A DNA stretch of 64,000 bases from an uncultured Collinsella sp. (GTDB taxonomy: Bacteria > Actinomycetota > Coriobacteriia > Coriobacteriales > Coriobacteriaceae), in assembly GCA_934667065.1 (NCBI GenBank), contig CAKULD010000001.1:248001-312000 (forward strand), given 5' to 3'. Position numbers and translations under genes: made by a program. This document shows, piece by piece, positions 62,128 through 64,000 of the stretch (positions are counted from its first letter, which is position 1; each line of letters opens with the position of its first letter). The notes beneath the pieces were generated by a model. The model worked only from the letters and a program-made list of their open reading frames with translations, was not told the origin of the DNA and did not search any database.

Positions 62128-63534
62128 ATGGCAGGTAACATGCAGGACAACTTTGACGAGAACGGCAACCCCATCCGCTGCTCCTTCTGCGGAAAAGAGC
62201 AGGGCCAGGTCCGTCGCCTCGTAAAGGGCCCGACCAACATCTTTATCTGCGACGAGTGCGTCGCCGCCTGCTCCGAGATCCTGGAGGAGTCGCTGGCTTC
62301 GGACTTTATGGACGCCGCCCGCAACGGCAAGCTGCCGGGTTTCCTCAACGACCACGGCCAGGCTGCGTCCCAGCCCGCCGTTGACCCCGAGGCCGAGGGC
62401 TTTGAGCTCGAGGACGACCGTCAGGTCATCACGCACGTGCCGACGCCGCACGAGATCTATGACGAGCTTTCGGCCTATGTTATGGGCCAGGAGGACGCCA
62501 AGCGCGCCATGTCGGTTGCCGTGTACAACCACTACCGTCGCGTGATCGAGGGCGGTGCCGCGGTGTCCGCCTTTGGCGATGGCATGGGCGCCCAGTTCGA
62601 CGACGATATGGACGAGGTGGAGCTCGCCAAGTCCAACATCTTGCTGCTCGGTCCCACCGGTACCGGTAAGACGCTGCTGGCACAGACGCTCGCTCGCATC
62701 CTTGAGGTTCCGTTTGCCATCGCCGACGCCACCGCGCTCACCGAGGCCGGCTACGTGGGCGAGGACGTGGAGAACATCCTGCTCAAACTCATCAACGCCG
62801 CCGACGGCGACATTGAGCGCGCGCAGGTGGGCATTATCTACGTGGACGAGATCGACAAGATCGCGCGCAAGGCCGAGAACCTGTCCATCACCCGCGATGT
62901 TTCGGGCGAGGGCGTTCAGCAGGCGCTGCTTAAGATTCTTGAGGGCACGGTGGCAAGCGTTCCGCCCACCGGCGGCCGCAAGCATCCCCAGCAGGAGCTG
63001 CTGCAGATCGACACGACCAATATCCTGTTCATCTGCGGCGGTGCCTTTGTGGGCTTGGACAAGATCATCGCCGACCGCGTGGGCAACAAGGGCGTGGGCT
63101 TTAACTCCGAGATCGCCGGCCCCACTTCGGTCGACGAGAACGACCTGCTGCGCCAGGTGCTCCCGCAGGATCTCAACGCCTTTGGCATGATCCCCGAGTT
63201 CGTGGGCCGTACGCCCGTCGTCACCCAGACGCAGGCACTCGACGAGGACGACCTGGTGTCGATTCTGACCGAGCCCAAGAACGCCGTGGTGCGTCAGTAC
63301 CGCAAGATGTTCCAGCTCGAGGACGTCGATCTTGAGTTTGAGGACGCGGCCCTGCATGAGATCGCCCGCATGGCGCTCGCCCGCAAGACCGGCGCCCGTG
63401 GTCTGCGTGCTATCTGCGAGGATGTGCTGCAGCAGACGATGTTCGACCTCCCCAGCGAGGAAGGCGTAACCAAGGTCGTCGTAACCGAAGCCGCCGTAAA
63501 GGGCACCGAACAGCCCCAGCGTATTTACGGCTAA
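62128..63534 (+). CDS. clpX: ClpX ATPase subunit of ClpXP
   Basis: A 468-residue AAA+ unfoldase. The N-terminal zinc-binding domain has CSFCGKEQGQVRRLVKGP and FICDECVAAC near residues 14-40. The Walker A motif is LGPTGTGKTLLAQTLAR near residue 173, Walker B is IIYVDEIDKIA near 233. Between them runs EAGYVGEDVENI; the GFGA/pore equivalent and sensor segments continue to the end. A 40-residue acidic insertion precedes Walker A. It unfolds proteins for ClpP. Confidence 0.97.
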   Translation: MAGNMQDNFDENGNPIRCSFCGKEQGQVRRLVKGPTNIFICDECVAACSEILEESLASDFMDAARNGKLPGFLNDHGQAASQPAVDPEAEGFELEDDRQVITHVPTPHEIYDELSAYVMGQEDAKRAMSVAVYNHYRRVIEGGAAVSAFGDGMGAQFDDDMDEVELAKSNILLLGPTGTGKTLLAQTLARILEVPFAIADATALTEAGYVGEDVENILLKLINAADGDIERAQVGIIYVDEIDKIARKAENLSITRDVSGEGVQQALLKILEGTVASVPPTGGRKHPQQELLQIDTTNILFICGGAFVGLDKIIADRVGNKGVGFNSEIAGPTSVDENDLLRQVLPQDLNAFGMIPEFVGRTPVVTQTQALDEDDLVSILTEPKNAVVRQYRKMFQLEDVDLEFEDAALHEIARMALARKTGARGLRAICEDVLQQTMFDLPSEEGVTKVVVTEAAVKGTEQPQRIYG

Positions 63535-63557
63535 ACCAGCCTAAATAAGTGCTTGTA

Positions 63558-63595
63558 AATAGCCTCCGGCCACCCGCGGCCGGAGGCTATTTTAT
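63558..63595 (+). terminator. Terminator of clpX
   Basis: 14-nt arms AATAGCCTCCGGCC (63558-63571) and GGCCGGAGGCTATT (63578-63591) pair perfectly, followed by TTAT. Confidence 0.88.
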
Positions 63596-63686
63596 AGATA
63601 CGCAATAACCCCAACTACCTGTGTTATTCTGTGTGTTTGTTTAAGCCTCAGCGAAGTCCTATCAGACTGAAGTAATCGATACCTAA

Positions 63687-63801
63687 GGGGAGGAATGTAG
63701 GCCCGATTTTCGTAGATTCCGCACGAGCCGAAGACCACTTAATGTGGTCTTCGTGCGAGCCAGGACCTGACCGAGCGAAAATCGGGCCTACATTCCTCCC
63801 C
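63687..63801 (+). repeat. Long perfect inverted repeat upstream of valS
   Basis: 26-nt arms 63687-63712 and 63776-63801 are exact complements. Inside is a nested hairpin CGCAC-GAGCC-GAAGACCAC-TTAAT-GTGGTCTTC-GTGCG. It lies 20 nt before the valS start and is not followed by a T-run. No T-box antiterminator sequence was found. Confidence 0.8.
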
Positions 63802-63821
63802 GGTGGGCAAGGGAGAGATAT

Positions 63822-64000
63822 ATGGAAGAAATGCCCAAGAACTACGATCCGTCGACCAACGAGCCGGCGATCCTGCAGAAGTGGCTCGACGGCGGTTACT
63901 ACAAGCGCCGCGAGGGCGTGGGCGACTGCACCGTCACCATTCCGCCTCCCAACGTGACCGGCAAGCTCCACATGGGTCACGCCACCGACGACTCCATCCA
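63822..64000 (+). CDS. valS: Valyl-tRNA synthetase (partial)
   Basis: Only 59 codons are present before the window end. The frame starts MEEMPKNYDPS after GGGAGAG and contains TIPPPNVTGKLHMGHA, the class I HIGH motif (HMGH at residues 50-53) in the form typical of ValS. It charges tRNA-Val with valine. The remaining sequence lies outside the window. Confidence 0.93.
   Translation, partial: MEEMPKNYDPSTNEPAILQKWLDGGYYKRREGVGDCTVTIPPPNVTGKLHMGHATDDSI

Noticed and set aside
63596..63821. T-box leader of valS
   Set aside because: The antiterminator core (GGTACCGCG type) is absent; only the long inverted repeat is present.

Overview
This window reads as a high-GC anaerobic gut actinomycete of the class Coriobacteriia, most likely a Collinsella or close relative. 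That placement is an inference from gene content (formate hydrogenlyase with an Hyf-type membrane arm, a full selenocysteine apparatus, fermentative NADP-type glutamate dehydrogenase, giant sortase-type surface protein) and from codon and intergenic style; no 16S gene is present. Almost all genes lie on the plus strand, in tightly packed operons separated by clear hairpin terminators.

Layout. 1-1052: a minus-strand ClC chloride channel cut by the window edge. 1275-6781: molybdenum cofactor insertion and molybdate uptake (moeA, mogA-like, modA, modB with an unusual extra extracytoplasmic domain, modC). 7227-13955: two double-cubane-cluster type (2-hydroxyacyl-CoA dehydratase-like) reductases, their ASKHA activase, then selD, yedF, a DUF3343 Se/S carrier-like gene and an EF2568-type cysteine desulfurase. 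selD contains an in-frame UGA at the active-site position and is itself a selenoprotein. 14083-26979: one gene for a 4,298-residue surface protein (signal peptide, duplicated BspA-type leucine-rich repeats, a long InlB-B-like repeat array, three Ig/MBG modules, Pro-Asp linkers, LADTG sorting signal). 27098-28456: BrnQ transporter. 28548-31171: tRNA-Pro, tRNA-Gly with a duplicated 3' end 200 bp away, a lone AbiEi/DUF559-like gene bracketed by inverted 38-40 bp repeats, and a PIN/RelB-DinJ-type toxin-antitoxin pair. 31596-47005: a 15-kb formate hydrogenlyase operon (hydN-like, selenocysteine fdhF, hyfA to hyfJ, hycI, focA-like). 47108-49225: a further molybdopterin oxidoreductase. 49278-53731: selA, selB, tRNA-Sec (selC) and mobA. 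53747-54142: a second DUF3343 protein with a Cys-rich N-terminus. 54401-55756: glutamate dehydrogenase. 55986-59731: a two-gene xanthine-dehydrogenase-like molybdenum hydroxylase. 59871 onward: tRNA-Leu, tig, clpP, clpX and the start of valS.

How it fits together. The window is a molybdenum/selenium island: molybdate import and Moco maturation (mod, moeA, mog, mobA) and selenium activation (cysteine desulfurase, DUF3343, YedF, SelD) feed two users. One is selenocysteine decoding (SelA, SelB, SelC) for FdhF and SelD. The other may be a labile-selenium Mo hydroxylase. Formate is taken in by the FocA-like channel, oxidised by FdhF, and electrons pass through ferredoxin-like subunits to a group 4 [NiFe] hydrogenase with three antiporter-like membrane subunits, so H2 production may conserve energy. 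The most novel element is the joining of two double-cubane reductases and their activase to the selenium genes, with a structured leader and two covarying hairpin repeats in that operon.

All calls come from reading the sequence and recalled family motifs; no database search was run.
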